A stretch of DNA of 64,000 nt from positions 1 to 64,000 of the forward strand of contig JAJGQC010000365.1 in assembly GCA_021014325.1 (NCBI GenBank), read 5' to 3'. Shown piece after piece: positions 1-9,186 of the stretch; the first letter of the stretch is position 1; each line of letters opens with the position of its first letter. The notes below the pieces were generated by a model, which was given only the letters and a program-made list of their open reading frames with translations, was not told the DNA's origin and searched no databases. This DNA is from Plazaster borealis (taxonomy: Eukaryota > Echinodermata > Asteroidea > Forcipulatida > Labidiasteridae). The translations under genes were made by a program, and so were the position numbers.

Positions 1-484
1 TGGAAATTATCAAAGACCAGTGTTCTCACTTGGTGTATCCCAACATATGCATAAAATAACAAGCCTGTGAAACTTTGGGCTCAATTGGTCATCGAAGTCG
101 CAAGAAAATGATGAAAGAAAAAACACTCTTGTTGTACAAATTTGTGTGCTTTCAGATTAGGAATAAAAACTTCTTGCAAGAAGTTTTAATTATTTTAGTG
201 AGAAATTAGCTCTTTCTCAAAAACTACGTTACTTCAGAGGGAGTCGTTTCCTACAATGTTATCAACAGCTCTCCGTTGCTTGTTACCAAGTAAGTTTTTA
301 TGCTAATATTTGTTTTGAGTCACTACCAAACGTGTACGATACCTTTAAGGGTCCATTATTTGTTTTAATGCAACCCTTGGATGCACCTTTGTGTCCCATT
401 TCATCTTATTTTCCATTCTTGTTTTGCCATTTTTGAGGGTACTATGGTGCCTTTTTGTATTTTATGCTTACTAATGCACTTTTC
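1..484. other. Non-repetitive left flank of the array
   Basis: AT-rich sequence with no similarity I can see to the repeat units that follow. It contains an inverted CCAAT motif (ATTGG at 84-88) about 170 bp before the ATG at 256, and the possible exon described separately. Beyond 300 I see nothing but AT-rich sequence until repeat similarity begins near CCGAATTC at about 485. It is the only unique sequence in the window and therefore the anchor for placing the array. Confidence 0.75.
256..289 (+). CDS. Possible first coding exon of a split nuclear gene
   Basis: ATG at 256-258 has A at -3 (CTACAATG). It opens MLSTALRCLLP, and the exon would end at 289, directly before the donor GTAAGT (290-295), leaving one base of a split codon. 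The peptide is hydrophobic with one Arg and no acidic residue, as at the start of many mitochondrial presequences. If unspliced, the frame stops after 16 codons at TAA. If real, the next exon lies to the right, so the whole array could sit inside intron 1. I do not recognise the gene. A short ATG followed by GTAAGT can arise by chance, so this is a weak call. Confidence 0.25.
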
Positions 485-776
485 CGAATTCACGTAATGC
501 AAAACAAAATAATAACAAACTGGGTTTTGGTCATTATTATATTTATGTATTTCGTCATTGATGCAAGAAAACTGCATACAGGCAATTAAAACAAGATGAA
601 CTGTAATTGTGATGTAAGAGGGTGAAGCACATTAAATAGGCCAAAATTCATGCGCCAAACTGATTATCATAATTTGTAGGCCCTAAAAATTATTTGAATG
701 TTAACGTTTTGGGGGTCATGCAACTGATAGATTATGTTATTATGATAATAGAGAAAGGACAGAGATTGGGGGTTCT

Positions 777-895
777 GTGCTTCTACTTTTGAGGAGAATT
801 GGTAAATTTAGGCGTTAAAGTTGGTCCTGATTGGCTTAGGAAGTGGATAAGTTTTTCACAAAAACTGACAGCAATCGGTTTGGGAAAAAAACAAT
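777..895 (+). repeat. Internal direct duplication at array edge, copy a
   Basis: TGGGGGTTCTGTGCTTC begins at 777 and again at 932, a period of 155 bp. This first copy is the more diverged one. For example it has GATTGGCTTAGG where the second copy and all interior units have TATTTGACCGGG. Confidence 0.75.
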
Positions 896-931
896 TAATA
901 TATTGTGTAAATATAAGAATCTATCACAACC

Positions 932-1078
932 TGGGGGTTCTGTGCTTCAACTTTTGAGGAGACTTGATAAATTTAGGCGTTAAAGTTGGTCCTATTTGAC
1001 CGGGGAAGTGGAGAAGTGCTTCACAAAAACTGGCAGCAAGTCGGTTTGGAAAAAAAAACCCAAATCGTGTTTTTTTCT
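932..1078 (+). repeat. Internal direct duplication at array edge, copy b
   Basis: This copy is nearly identical to the corresponding MITE-internal segment of interior units. It runs into TTTTTTTCTTC and then jumps directly to SINE body sequence at 1081, omitting the right half of the MITE, its right flank and the SINE head. Confidence 0.75.
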
Positions 1079-1080
1079 TC

Positions 1081-1320
1081 GGCTGGACCTATATATAGGT
1101 ACAAGACTGCTTGATGTGGCTAAAGCGTGACTGGGGTTCTGTCTTGTCTCCTCCCCTGATGGACAGCACCAATTCAAAGGCTAGGATCGGAAACAGGGGA
1201 GGACATGCTGTGGGTCGGATGCCACGCCAGAAGGGAACTAGGGAAGCCGGATAGGGGCCAGTGTGTGCTATTAAACTGATTCCGGTGCCTGAAAGCCCGA
1301 CAACCACAGCGTAACTTTTT
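1081..1320 (+). mobile_element. SINE copy 1, head deleted
   Basis: Only the body GGCTGGACCTATATATAGG through the T5 terminator (1316-1320) is present. The tRNA-derived head with both promoter boxes is missing because MITE-internal sequence is fused directly at 1080/1081. It should not be transcribable by pol III on its own. Confidence 0.75.
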
Positions 1321-2040
1321 ACCCTTTTTTCCAGATTCAATTTGATTTTTTTTGAATTGTTTTATTTTTTTATTTTTTATTTTTTATTCATGCAACAACA
1401 CACTAGAAGATACAAAGAATATGCAGCTGCATTGTTTAAATTTTTGTGTTTATTTTGGAGGCCTTCGGAGGAGCAACCTCAAAGGGGCCGGCGGCGCTCC
1501 GTTCCCCACCAACTGGCCGGACAGACTCGGTCCGTGATCAAAGGAGGATCGAGAGAGCACATCGGGCATGGGTCTTCCTAGGTCGCGGGCCCCGGCGGGA
1601 CCCTTGCCTTGGTGGCGCGGGGTCCTCCAGGAAGACGGCAAAGTACGGAGTTGGAGGCCTTATGAGGAGCAACCTCAAAATATTTATTATTAATATCTTT
1701 TTATTTTTTATTTAATTTTATCTATTTATTTATTTATTTTTTTTTTTTTGGGGGGGGGGGGGGTGGGGGTCCAACTTTTAACATTATTGTGTTTATTTTG
1801 TATCTGTCTAGTATAGAATATTTTAAGGGCCTACAAAATATTCATGAGGCCGTCGATCCGTTTTATTCCCAATTCACCGTATTTTGGACCGCATTGTAAA
1901 CCGAATTCACGTCATGCAAAATAAGTAAACAAACTGGGTTTTTGCATTGCTGTTATTATGTTGATGTATTTCCTCATTGATGCAAGAAAACTGCATACAG
2001 GCAATTAAAATAAGATGAAACTGTTATTGTGATGCAAGAG

Positions 2041-2521
2041 GGTGCACCACACTAAACAAGCCAAAATTCATGTGCCAAGCTACTTCCCATAATTTGTAAA
2101 CCCAAAAACTTATTTTTAATTATAACGTTTTGGGGGTCATGCAATTAATAGATTGTGTAAATATAAGAATCTATCACAACCTGGGGGTTCTGTGCTTCGA
2201 TTTTTGAGGAGACTTGATAAATTTAGGCGTTAAAGTTGGTCCTATTTGACCGGGGAAGTGGAGAAGTGCTTCGCGAAAACTGGCAGCAAGTCGGTTTGGG
2301 AAAAAAACAAATAAATTGTGTTTTTTTCTTCTGGAGTAGTTAGCAAAAATTCCAAACGGTTGACCTGCCAAAAATTGAAAAGAATTCTGAAGTTCAGTTG
2401 TCCGGAAATATATCTGATTGGTTTTCAAGAGGCTGAGAGACTTTGAAATATTTGTTGAGTATTTTTGAATAATTATCATTTAGCGTTGGTTGCTATGTGA
2501 GTTTATTTAGTGTGGTGCACC
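2041..2521. mobile_element. MITE-like element, full copy (unit 1)
   Basis: About 480 bp bounded by perfect or near-perfect 20-bp inverted repeats: left GGTGCACCACACTAAACAA and right TTATTTAGTGTGGTGCACC. The flanking CAAGAG (2035-2040) and CAAGAT (2522-2527) look like a 5-6 bp target-site duplication. The interior has no ORF, as expected of a non-autonomous DNA transposon. The superfamily cannot be assigned: the ends are palindromic (GGTGCACC) and the duplication length is ambiguous. This copy has AAACAAG in the left repeat where most copies have AAATAAG. Confidence 0.6.
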
Positions 2522-2645
2522 CAAGATAATTCCCTGATGAAAACGCCCGCCCTCCCTCATGCGGTCAAAAATAGTTATGGTCAATTACAGTTGCACGTAG
2601 ATTCCATGCTACATACAATGTAAAAATCCCGGGATTAAGTACCGA

Positions 2646-2956
2646 CACTAACTAGCACAGTTGGATAAGTGCCGGGACTGTTTCACGCTCAGACGCCCCG
2701 GTCTGGGTTCGAGTCCGGCTGGACCTATATATAGGTACAAGACTGCTTGATGTGGCTAAAGCGTGACTGGGGTTCTGTCTTGTCTCCTCCCCTGATGGAC
2801 AGCACCAATTCAAAGGCTAGGATCGGAAACAGGGGAGGACATGCTGTGGGTCGGATGCCACGCCAGAAGGGAACTAGGGAAGCCGGATAGGGGCCAGTGT
2901 GTGCTATTAAACTGATTCCGGTGCCTGAAAGCCCGACAACCACAGCGTAACTTTTT
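2646..2956 (+). mobile_element. tRNA-derived SINE, copy 2 (reference description)
   Basis: The head matches the pol III type 2 promoter: A box TAGCACAGTTGG at 2653-2664 and B box GGTTCGAGTCC at 2706-2716, with the 53-bp start-to-start spacing of a tRNA gene. The D-arm pairs perfectly (GCAC with GTGC), but the anticodon and T stems do not, so it is a SINE head and not a working tRNA gene. The 7 bases before the A box (CACTAAC) stand where the acceptor strand would be. A body of about 235 bp follows, with the 14-bp palindrome ACCTATATATAGGT and no run of four T until the T5 at 2952-2956, giving a predicted RNA near 310 nt. I cannot assign the body to a named SINE domain family and see no clear target-site duplication. 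Confidence 0.8.
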
Positions 2957-4322
2957 ACCTTTTTTTTCCAGATTCAATTTGAATTTTTTTGAATTGTTTT
3001 ATTTTTTTATTTTTTAATTTTTTATTCATGCAACAACACACTTATTTTGGAGGCCTTCCGAGGAGCAACCTCAAAGGGGCCGGCGGCGCTCCGTTCACCA
3101 CCAACTGGCCGGACAGACTCGGTCCGTGATCAAAGGAGGATCGAAAGAGCACATCGGGCATGGGTCTTCCTAGGTCGCGGGCCCCCGCGGGACCCTTGCC
3201 TTGGTGGCGCGGGGGTCCTCCAGGGAGACGGCAAAGTACGGAGTTGGAGGCCTTATGAGGAGCAACCTCAAAATATTTATTATTAATATCTTTTTATTTT
3301 TTATTTAATTTTTTTTATTTATTTTTTTATTATTTTATTTTATTTTATTTATTTTTTTTGGGGGGGGGTGTGGGGGTCCAACTTTTAACATTATTGTGTT
3401 TATTTTGTATCTGTCTAGTATAGAATATTTTAAGGGCCTACAAAATATTCATGAGGCCGTCGATCCGTTTTATTCCCAATTCACCGTATTTTTGACCGCA
3501 TGGGGGCGTATGTAAACCGAATTCACGTCATGCAAAATAAGTAAACAAACTGGGTTTTTGCATTGCTGTTATTATGTTGATGTATTTCCTCATTGATGCA
3601 AGAAAACTGCATACAGGCAATTTGAATTTTTTGGAATTTTTGTATTTATTTTTTATTTTTATTTTTTATTCATGCAACAACACACTAGAAGATACAAAGA
3701 ATATTGCAGCTGCATTGTTTAATATTTGCGTTGCATTTATTTTGGAGGCCTTCGGAGGAGCAACCTCAAAGGGGCCGGCGGCGCTCCGTTCCCCACCAAC
3801 TGGCCGGACAGACTCGGTCCGTGATCAAAGGAGGATCGAAAGAGCACATCGGGCATGGGTCTTCCTAGGTCGCGGGCCCCGGCGGGACCCTTGCCTTGGT
3901 GGCGCGGGGGTCCTCCAGGAAGACGGCAAAGTCCGGAGTTGGAGGCCTTATGAGGAGCAACCTCAAAATATTTATTATTAATCTCTTTTTATTTTTTATT
4001 TAATTTTATCTATTTATTTAGTTATTTATTTTTTTTTGGGGGGGGTGGGGGTCCAACTTTTAACATTATTGTGTTTATTTTGTATCTGTCTAGTATAGAA
4101 TATTTTAAGGGCCTACAAAATATTCATCAGGCCGTCGATCCGTTTTATTCCCAATTCACCGTATTTTTGACCGCATTGTAAACCGAATTCACGTCATGCA
4201 AAATAAGTAAACAAACTGGGTTTTTGCATTGCTGTTATTATGTTGATGTATTTCCTCATTGATGCAAGAAAACTGCATACAGGCAATTAAAATAAGATGA
4301 AACTGTTATTGTGATGCAAGAG

Positions 4323-4803
4323 GGTGCACCACACTAAACAAGCCAAAATTCATGTGCCAAGCTACTTCCCATAATTTGTAAACCCAAAAACTTATTTTTA
4401 ATTATAACGTTTTGGGGGTCATGCAATTAATAGATTGTGTAAATATAAGAATCTATCACAACCTGGGGGTTCTGTGCTTCGATTTTTGAGGAGACTTGAT
4501 AAATTTAGGCGTTAAAGTTGGTCCTATTTGACCGGGGAAGTGGAGAAGTGCTTCGCGAAAACTGGCAGCAAGTCGGTTTGGGAATAAAACAAATAAATTG
4601 TGTTTTTTTCTTCTGGAGTAGTTAGCAAAAATTCCAAACGGTTGACCTGCCAAAAATTGAAAAGAATTCTGAAGTTCAGTTGTCCGGAAATATATCTGAT
4701 TGGTTTTCAAGAGGCTGAGAGACTTTGAAATATTTGTTGAGTATTTTTGAATAATTATCATTTAGCGTTGGTTGCTATGTGAGTTTATTTAGTGTGGTGC
4801 ACC
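4323..4803. mobile_element. MITE-like element, full copy (unit 2)
   Basis: Both inverted repeats are present. The left one has AAACAAG as in unit 1, and CAAGAG/CAAGAT flanks are kept. Confidence 0.6.
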
Positions 4804-4927
4804 CAAGATAATTCCCTGATGAAAACGCCCGCCCTCCCTCATGCGGTTAAAAATAGTTATGGTCAATTACAGTTGCACGTAGATTCCAAGCTACATACAA
4901 TGTAAAAATCCCGGGATTAAGTACCGA

Positions 4928-5237
4928 CACTAACTAGCACAGTTGGATAAGTGCCGGGACTGTTTCACGCTCAGACGCCCCGGTCTGGGTTCGAGTCCGG
5001 CTGGACCTATATATAGGTACAAGACTGCTTGATGTGGCTAAAGCGTGACTGGGGTTCTGTCTTGTCTCCTCCCCTGATGGACAGCACCAATTCAAAGGCT
5101 AGGATCGGAAACAGGGAGGACATGCTGTGGGTCGGATGCCACGCCAGAAGGGAACTAGGGAAGCCGGATAGGGGCCAGTGTGTGCTATTAAACTGATTCC
5201 GGTGCCTGAAAGCCCGACAACCACAGCGTAACTTTTT
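4928..5237 (+). mobile_element. tRNA-derived SINE, copy 3
   Basis: A box 4935-4946, B box 4988-4998, T5 5233-5237. One G lost in CAGGGGAGG. Confidence 0.8.
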
Positions 5238-6623
5238 ACCTTTTTTTTCCAGATTCAATTTGAATTTTTTTGAATTGTTTTATTTTTTTATTTTTTTATT
5301 TTTTATTCATGCAACAACACACTTATTTTGGAGGCCTTCCGAGGAGCAACCTCAAAGGGGCCGGCGGCGCTCCGTTCACCACCAACTGGCCAGACAGACT
5401 CGGTCCGTGATCAAAGGAGGATCGAAAGAGCACATCGGGCATGGGTCTTCCTAGGTCGCGGGCCCCCGCGGGACCCTTGCCTTGGTGGCGCGGGGGTCCT
5501 CCAGGGAGACGGCAAAGTACGGAGTTGGAGGCCTTATGAGGAGCAACCTCAAAATATTTATTATTAATATCTTTTTATTTTTTATTTAATTTTTTTTATT
5601 TATTTTTTTTATATTTTATTTTATTTTATTTTATTTTTTTTTTTTTTGGGGGGGGGGGGGTGGGGGTCCAACTTTTAACATTATTGTGTTTATTTTGTAT
5701 CTGTCTAGTATAAAATATTTTAAGGGCCTACAAAATATTCATGAGGCCGTCGATCCGTTTTATTCCCAATTCACCGTATTTTTGACCGTATGGGGGCGTA
5801 TGTAAACCGAATTCACGTCATGCAAAATAAGTAAACAAACTGGGTTTTTGCATTGCTGTTATTATGTTGATGTATTTCCTCATTGATGCAAGAAAACTGC
5901 ATACAGGCAATTTGAATTTTTTTTGAATTTTTTTATTTATTTTTTATTTTTATTTTTTATTCATGGAACAACACACTAGAAGATACAAAGAATATTGCAG
6001 CTGCATTGTTTAATATTTGCGTTACATTTATTTTGGAGGCCTTCGGAGGAGCAACCTCAAAGGGGCCGGCGGCGCTCCGTTCCCCACCAACTGGCCAGAC
6101 AGACTCGGTCCGTGATCAAAGGAGGATCGAGAGAGCACATCGGACATGGGTCTTCCTAGGTCGCGGGCCCCGGCGGGACCCTTGCCTTGGTGGCGCGGGG
6201 GTCCTCCAGGAAGACAGCAAAGTACGGAGTTGGAGGCCTTATGAGGAGCAACCTCAAAATATTTATTATTAATATCTTTTTATTTTTTATTTAATTTTAT
6301 CTATTTATTTAGTTATTTATTTATTTATTTTTTTTTGGGGGGGGGGTGGGGGTCCAACTTTTAACATTATTGTGTTTATTTTGTATCTGTCTAGTATAGA
6401 ATATTTTAAGGGCCTACAAAATATTCATCAGGCCGTCGATCCGTTTTATTCCCAATTCACCGTATTTTTGACCGCATTGTAAACCGAATTCACGTCATGC
6501 AAAATAAGTAAACAAACTGGGTTTTTGCATTGCTGTTATCATGTTGATGTATTTCCTCATTGATGCAAGAAAACTGCATACAGGCAATTAAAATAAGATG
6601 AAACTGTTATTGTGATGCAAGAG

Positions 6624-7103
6624 GGTGCACCACACTAAATAAGCCAAAATTCATGCGCCAAGCTACTTCCCATAATTTGTAAACCCACAACTTATTTTTA
6701 ATTATAACGTTTTGGGGGTCATGCAATTAATAGATTGTGTAAATATAAGAATCTATCACAACCTGGGGGTTCTGTGCTTCAACTTTTGAGGAGACTTGAT
6801 AAATTTAGGCGTTAAAGTTGGTCCTATTTGACCGGGGAAGTGGAGAAGTGCTTCACGAAAACTGGCAGCAAGTCGGTTTGGGAAAAAAACAAATAAATTG
6901 TGTTTTTTTCTTCTGGAGTAGTTAGCAAAAATTCCAAACGGTTGACCTGCCAAAAATTGAAAAGAATTCTGAAGTTCAGTTGTCCGGAAATATATCTGAT
7001 TGGTTTTCAAGAGGCTGAGAGACTTTGAAATATTTGTTGAGTATTTTTGAATAATTATCATTTAGCGTTGGTTGCTATGTGAGTTTATTTAGTGTGGTGC
7101 ACC
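6624..7103. mobile_element. MITE-like element, full copy (unit 3)
   Basis: The left repeat carries AAATAAG, making a perfect 20-bp match to the right repeat. From this copy onward the interior reads CATGCGCC rather than CATGTGCC. Confidence 0.6.
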
Positions 7104-7227
7104 CAAGATAATTCCCTGATGAAAACGCCCGCCCTCCCTCATGCGGTTAAAAATAGTTATGGTCAATTATAGTTGCACGTAGATTCCAAGCTACATACAA
7201 TGTAAAAATCGCGGGATTAAGTACCGA

Positions 7228-7538
7228 CACTAACTAGCACAGTTGGATAAGTGCCGGGACTGTTTCACGCTCAGACGCCCCGGTCTGGGTTCGAGTCCGG
7301 CTGGACCTATATATAGGTACAAGACTGCTTGATGTGGCTAAAGCGTGACTGGGGTTCTGTCTTGTCTCCTCCCCTGATGGACAGCACCAATTCAAAGGCT
7401 AGGATCGGAAACAGGGGAGGACATGCTGTGGGTCGGATGCCACGCCAGAAGGGAACTAGGGAAGCCGGATAGGGGCCAGTGTGTGCTATTAAACTGATTC
7501 CGGTGCCTGAAAGCCCGACAACCACAGCGTAACTTTTT
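7228..7538 (+). mobile_element. tRNA-derived SINE, copy 4
   Basis: A box 7235-7246, B box 7288-7298, T5 7534-7538. Preceded by ATCGCGGG instead of ATCCCGGG, so the upstream palindrome is broken here. Confidence 0.8.
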
Positions 7539-7682
7539 ACCCTTTTTTTCCAGATTCAATTTGAATTTTTTTGAATTTTTATTATTTTTTTATTTTTTTA
7601 TTTTTTATTCATGCAACAACACACTAGAAGATACAAAGAATACTGCAGCTACATTGTTTAATATTTGCGTTGCATTTATTTT
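7539..7682 (+). repeat. T-rich spacer with 52-bp segment (reference copy)
   Basis: The spacer holds CCCTTTTTTTCCAG (a polypyrimidine-AG, acceptor-like string), CAATTTGAATTTTTTT, T/A-rich sequence, CATGCAACAACACAC and then a 52-bp segment beginning TAGAAGATAC. That segment is kept only in units 1 and 4 after a SINE, and before the second GC block of every M and L2 unit. All other units join CACAC directly to TTATTTTGGAGG. Confidence 0.8.
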
Positions 7683-7907
7683 GGAGGCCTTCGGAGGAGC
7701 AACCTCAAAGGGGCCGGCGGCGCTCCGTTCCCCACCAACTGGCCGGACAGACTCGGTCCGTGATCAAAGGAGGATCGAGAGAGCACATCGGGCATGGGTC
7801 TTCCTAGGTCGCGGGCCCCGGCGGGACCCTTGCCTTGGTGGCGCGGGGGTCCTCCATGAAGACGGCAAAGTACGGAGTTGGAGGCCTTATGAGGAGCAAC
7901 CTCAAAA
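7683..7907. repeat. GC-rich block (reference copy of 60)
   Basis: About 225 bp, strikingly GC-rich between AT-rich spacers. It is bounded by two direct repeats of 27 bp, 7683-7709 and 7880-7906, which differ at two positions (CGG against ATG after GGAGGCCTT). The layout resembles an insertion with a long target-site duplication, or the product of slippage around a short core of about 170 bp. The core has no A/B box, no rRNA or snRNA landmark and no protein similarity that I recognise. It is present in every unit and twice in M and L2 units; coordinates of each copy are under the units. Confidence 0.85.
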
Positions 7908-7963
7908 TATTTATTATTAATATCTTTTTATTTTTTATTTAATTTTATCTATTTATTTATTTA

Positions 7964-7992
7964 TTTTTTTTTTTTGGGGGGGGGGATGGGGG
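7964..7992 (+). repeat. T-run/G-run homopolymer tract (reference copy)
   Basis: Twelve T, then ten G, then AT and five G before TCCAACTTTTAAC. Every GC block is followed by this tract; the G-run varies from 5 (e.g. 19674) to 14 (e.g. 1750-1763, 40797-40810). At about 36355 the run is 8 G with no interrupting T. Runs this long can form G-quadruplex on the + strand and are error-prone in sequencing, so exact lengths should not be trusted. Confidence 0.85.
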
Positions 7993-8272
7993 TCCAACTT
8001 TTAACATTATTGTCTTTATTTTGTATCTGTCTAGTATAGAATATTTTAAGGGCCTACAAAATATTCATGAGGCCGTCGATCCGTTTTATTCCCAATTCAC
8101 CGTATTTTTGACCGTATTGGGGCGTATGTAAACCGAATTCACGTCATGCAAAATAAGTAAACAAACTGGGTTTTTGCATTGCTGTTATTACGTTGATGTA
8201 TTTCCTCATTGATGCAAGAAAACTGCATACAGGCAATTAAAATAAGATGAAACTGTTATTGTGATGCAAGAG
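7993..8272. repeat. AT-rich linker between G tract and MITE (reference copy)
   Basis: It contains TCCAACTTTTAAC, the short inverted pair GGCCT/AGGCC around ACAAAATATTCATG, TTGACC at 8108-8113 (left breakpoint of the S-class deletion), CCGAATTCACGTCATGC, and CAATT at 8234-8238 (left breakpoint of the unit-fusion deletion). No coding or RNA-gene signal seen. Confidence 0.75.
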
Positions 8273-8751
8273 GGTGCACCACACTAAATAAGCCAAAATT
8301 CATGCGCCAAGCTACTTCCCATAATTTGTAAACCCACAACTTATTTTTAATTATAACGTTTTGGGGGTCATGCAATTAATAGATTGTGTAAATATAAGAA
8401 TCTATCACAACCTGGGGGTTTTGTGCTTCGATTTTTGAGGAGACTTGATAAATTTAGGCGTTAAAGTTGGTCCTATTTGACCGGGGAAGTGGAGAAGTGC
8501 TTCGCGAAAACTGGCAGCAAGTCGGTTTGGGAAAAAAACAAATAAATTGTGTTTTTTTCTTCTGGAGTAGTTAGCAAAAATTCCAAACGGTTGACCTGCC
8601 AAAAATTGAAAAGAATTCTGAAGTTCAGTTGTCCGGAAATATATCTGATTGGTTTTCAAGAGGCTGAGAGACTTTGAAATATTTGTTGAGTATTTTGAAT
8701 AATTATCATTTAGCGTTGGTTGCTATGTGAGTTTATTTAGTGTGGTGCACC
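8273..8751. mobile_element. MITE-like element, full copy (unit 4)
   Basis: Perfect 20-bp inverted repeats, in the only unit that also keeps an intact SINE head and the 52-bp spacer segment. It contains the second TTGACC (8591-8596), the right breakpoint of the deletion that makes S units. Confidence 0.65.
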
Positions 8752-8875
8752 CAAGATAATTCCCTGATGAAAACGCCCGCCCTCCCTCATGCGGTTAAAA
8801 ATAGTTATGGTCAATTATAGTTGCACGTAGATTCCAAGCTACATACAATGTAAAAATCCCGGGATTAAGTACCGA
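8752..8875. repeat. Right flank between MITE and SINE (reference copy)
   Basis: Present in every unit. It begins CAAGATAATTCC, which matches the CAAGAG before the MITE, and contains the perfect 12-bp palindrome AATCCCGGGATT at 8855-8866 just upstream of the SINE. It carries unit-type markers: CAAGAAAATTCC against CAAGATAATTCC, GTGGTC against GCGGTT, CAATTGTAG against CAATTATAG, and GATGCC against GATTCC. Confidence 0.75.
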
Positions 8876-9186
8876 CACTAACTAGCACAGTTGGATAAGT
8901 GCCGGGACTGTTTCACGCTCAGACGCCCCGGTCTGGGTTCGAGTCCGGCTGGACCTATATATAGGTACAAGACTGCTTGATGTGGCTAAAGCGTGACTGG
9001 GGTTCTGTCTTGTCTCCTCCCCTGATGGACAGCACCAATTCAAAGGCTAGGATCGGAAACAGGGGAGGACATGCTGTGGGTCGGATGCCACGCCAGAAGG
9101 GAACTAGGGAAGCCGGATAGGGGCCAGTGTGTGCTATTAAACTGATTCCGGTGCCTGAAAGCCCGACAACCACAGCGTAACTTTTT
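8876..9186 (+). mobile_element. tRNA-derived SINE, copy 5
   Basis: A box 8883-8894, B box 8936-8946, T5 9182-9186. Confidence 0.8.

Larger units (their letters stand above)
485..1080 (+). repeat. Diverged edge copy of the repeat (left array boundary)
   Basis: From CCGAATTC onward the sequence follows, with many substitutions and indels, the segment found in long units between the AT-rich block and the middle of the MITE-like element (compare 8132-8570). Shared landmarks are AAACTGCATACAGGCAATTA at 569-588 and GGGGGTCATGCAA near 710. The MITE left end is decayed here (GGTGAAGCACATTAAATA from 621, against GGTGCACCACACTAAATA). Divergence drops sharply after about 930. Decayed copies at the array edge are typical of tandem arrays homogenised from the interior. 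Confidence 0.8.
1081..2645 (+). repeat. Unit 1, class L1, headless SINE
   Basis: GC block 1457-1680 and full MITE 2041-2521. Keeps the 52-bp spacer segment in a variant form (AATATGCAGC; TTAAATTTTTGTG). Confidence 0.85.
2646..4927 (+). repeat. Unit 2, class L2
   Basis: GC blocks 3049-3273 and 3744-3968, full MITE 4323-4803. The first block has the private CCTTCCGAGG and CGGGCCCCCGCGGG, shared with unit 3. Confidence 0.9.
4928..7227 (+). repeat. Unit 3, class L2
   Basis: GC blocks 5330-5554 and 6035-6259, full MITE 6624-7103. Very close to unit 2, suggesting a recent duplication of a 2.3-kb block. Confidence 0.9.
7228..8875 (+). repeat. Unit 4, class L1, most complete unit
   Basis: The only unit with intact SINE head, 52-bp spacer segment, one GC block (7683-7907) and full MITE (8273-8751). 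It is the best model of the ancestral unit, from which the others can be derived by deletion. Confidence 0.9.

Noticed and set aside
2646..2720. Functional tRNA gene
   Set aside because: A and B boxes and D-arm pairing are present, but the anticodon and T stems do not pair and no acceptor stem closes. It is a SINE head.
2725..2943. Recurrent minus-strand ORFs of 72-108 codons across the SINE body
   Set aside because: They recur only because the DNA recurs, read the antisense of a tRNA-derived element, change length with single homopolymer changes and have no recognisable domain.
7683..7907. CENP-B box or centromere signature in the unit
   Set aside because: Strings containing TTCG (CCTTCGGAGG and GGTTCGAGTCC) do not match the remaining required positions of the box. 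Centromere function cannot be claimed from sequence.
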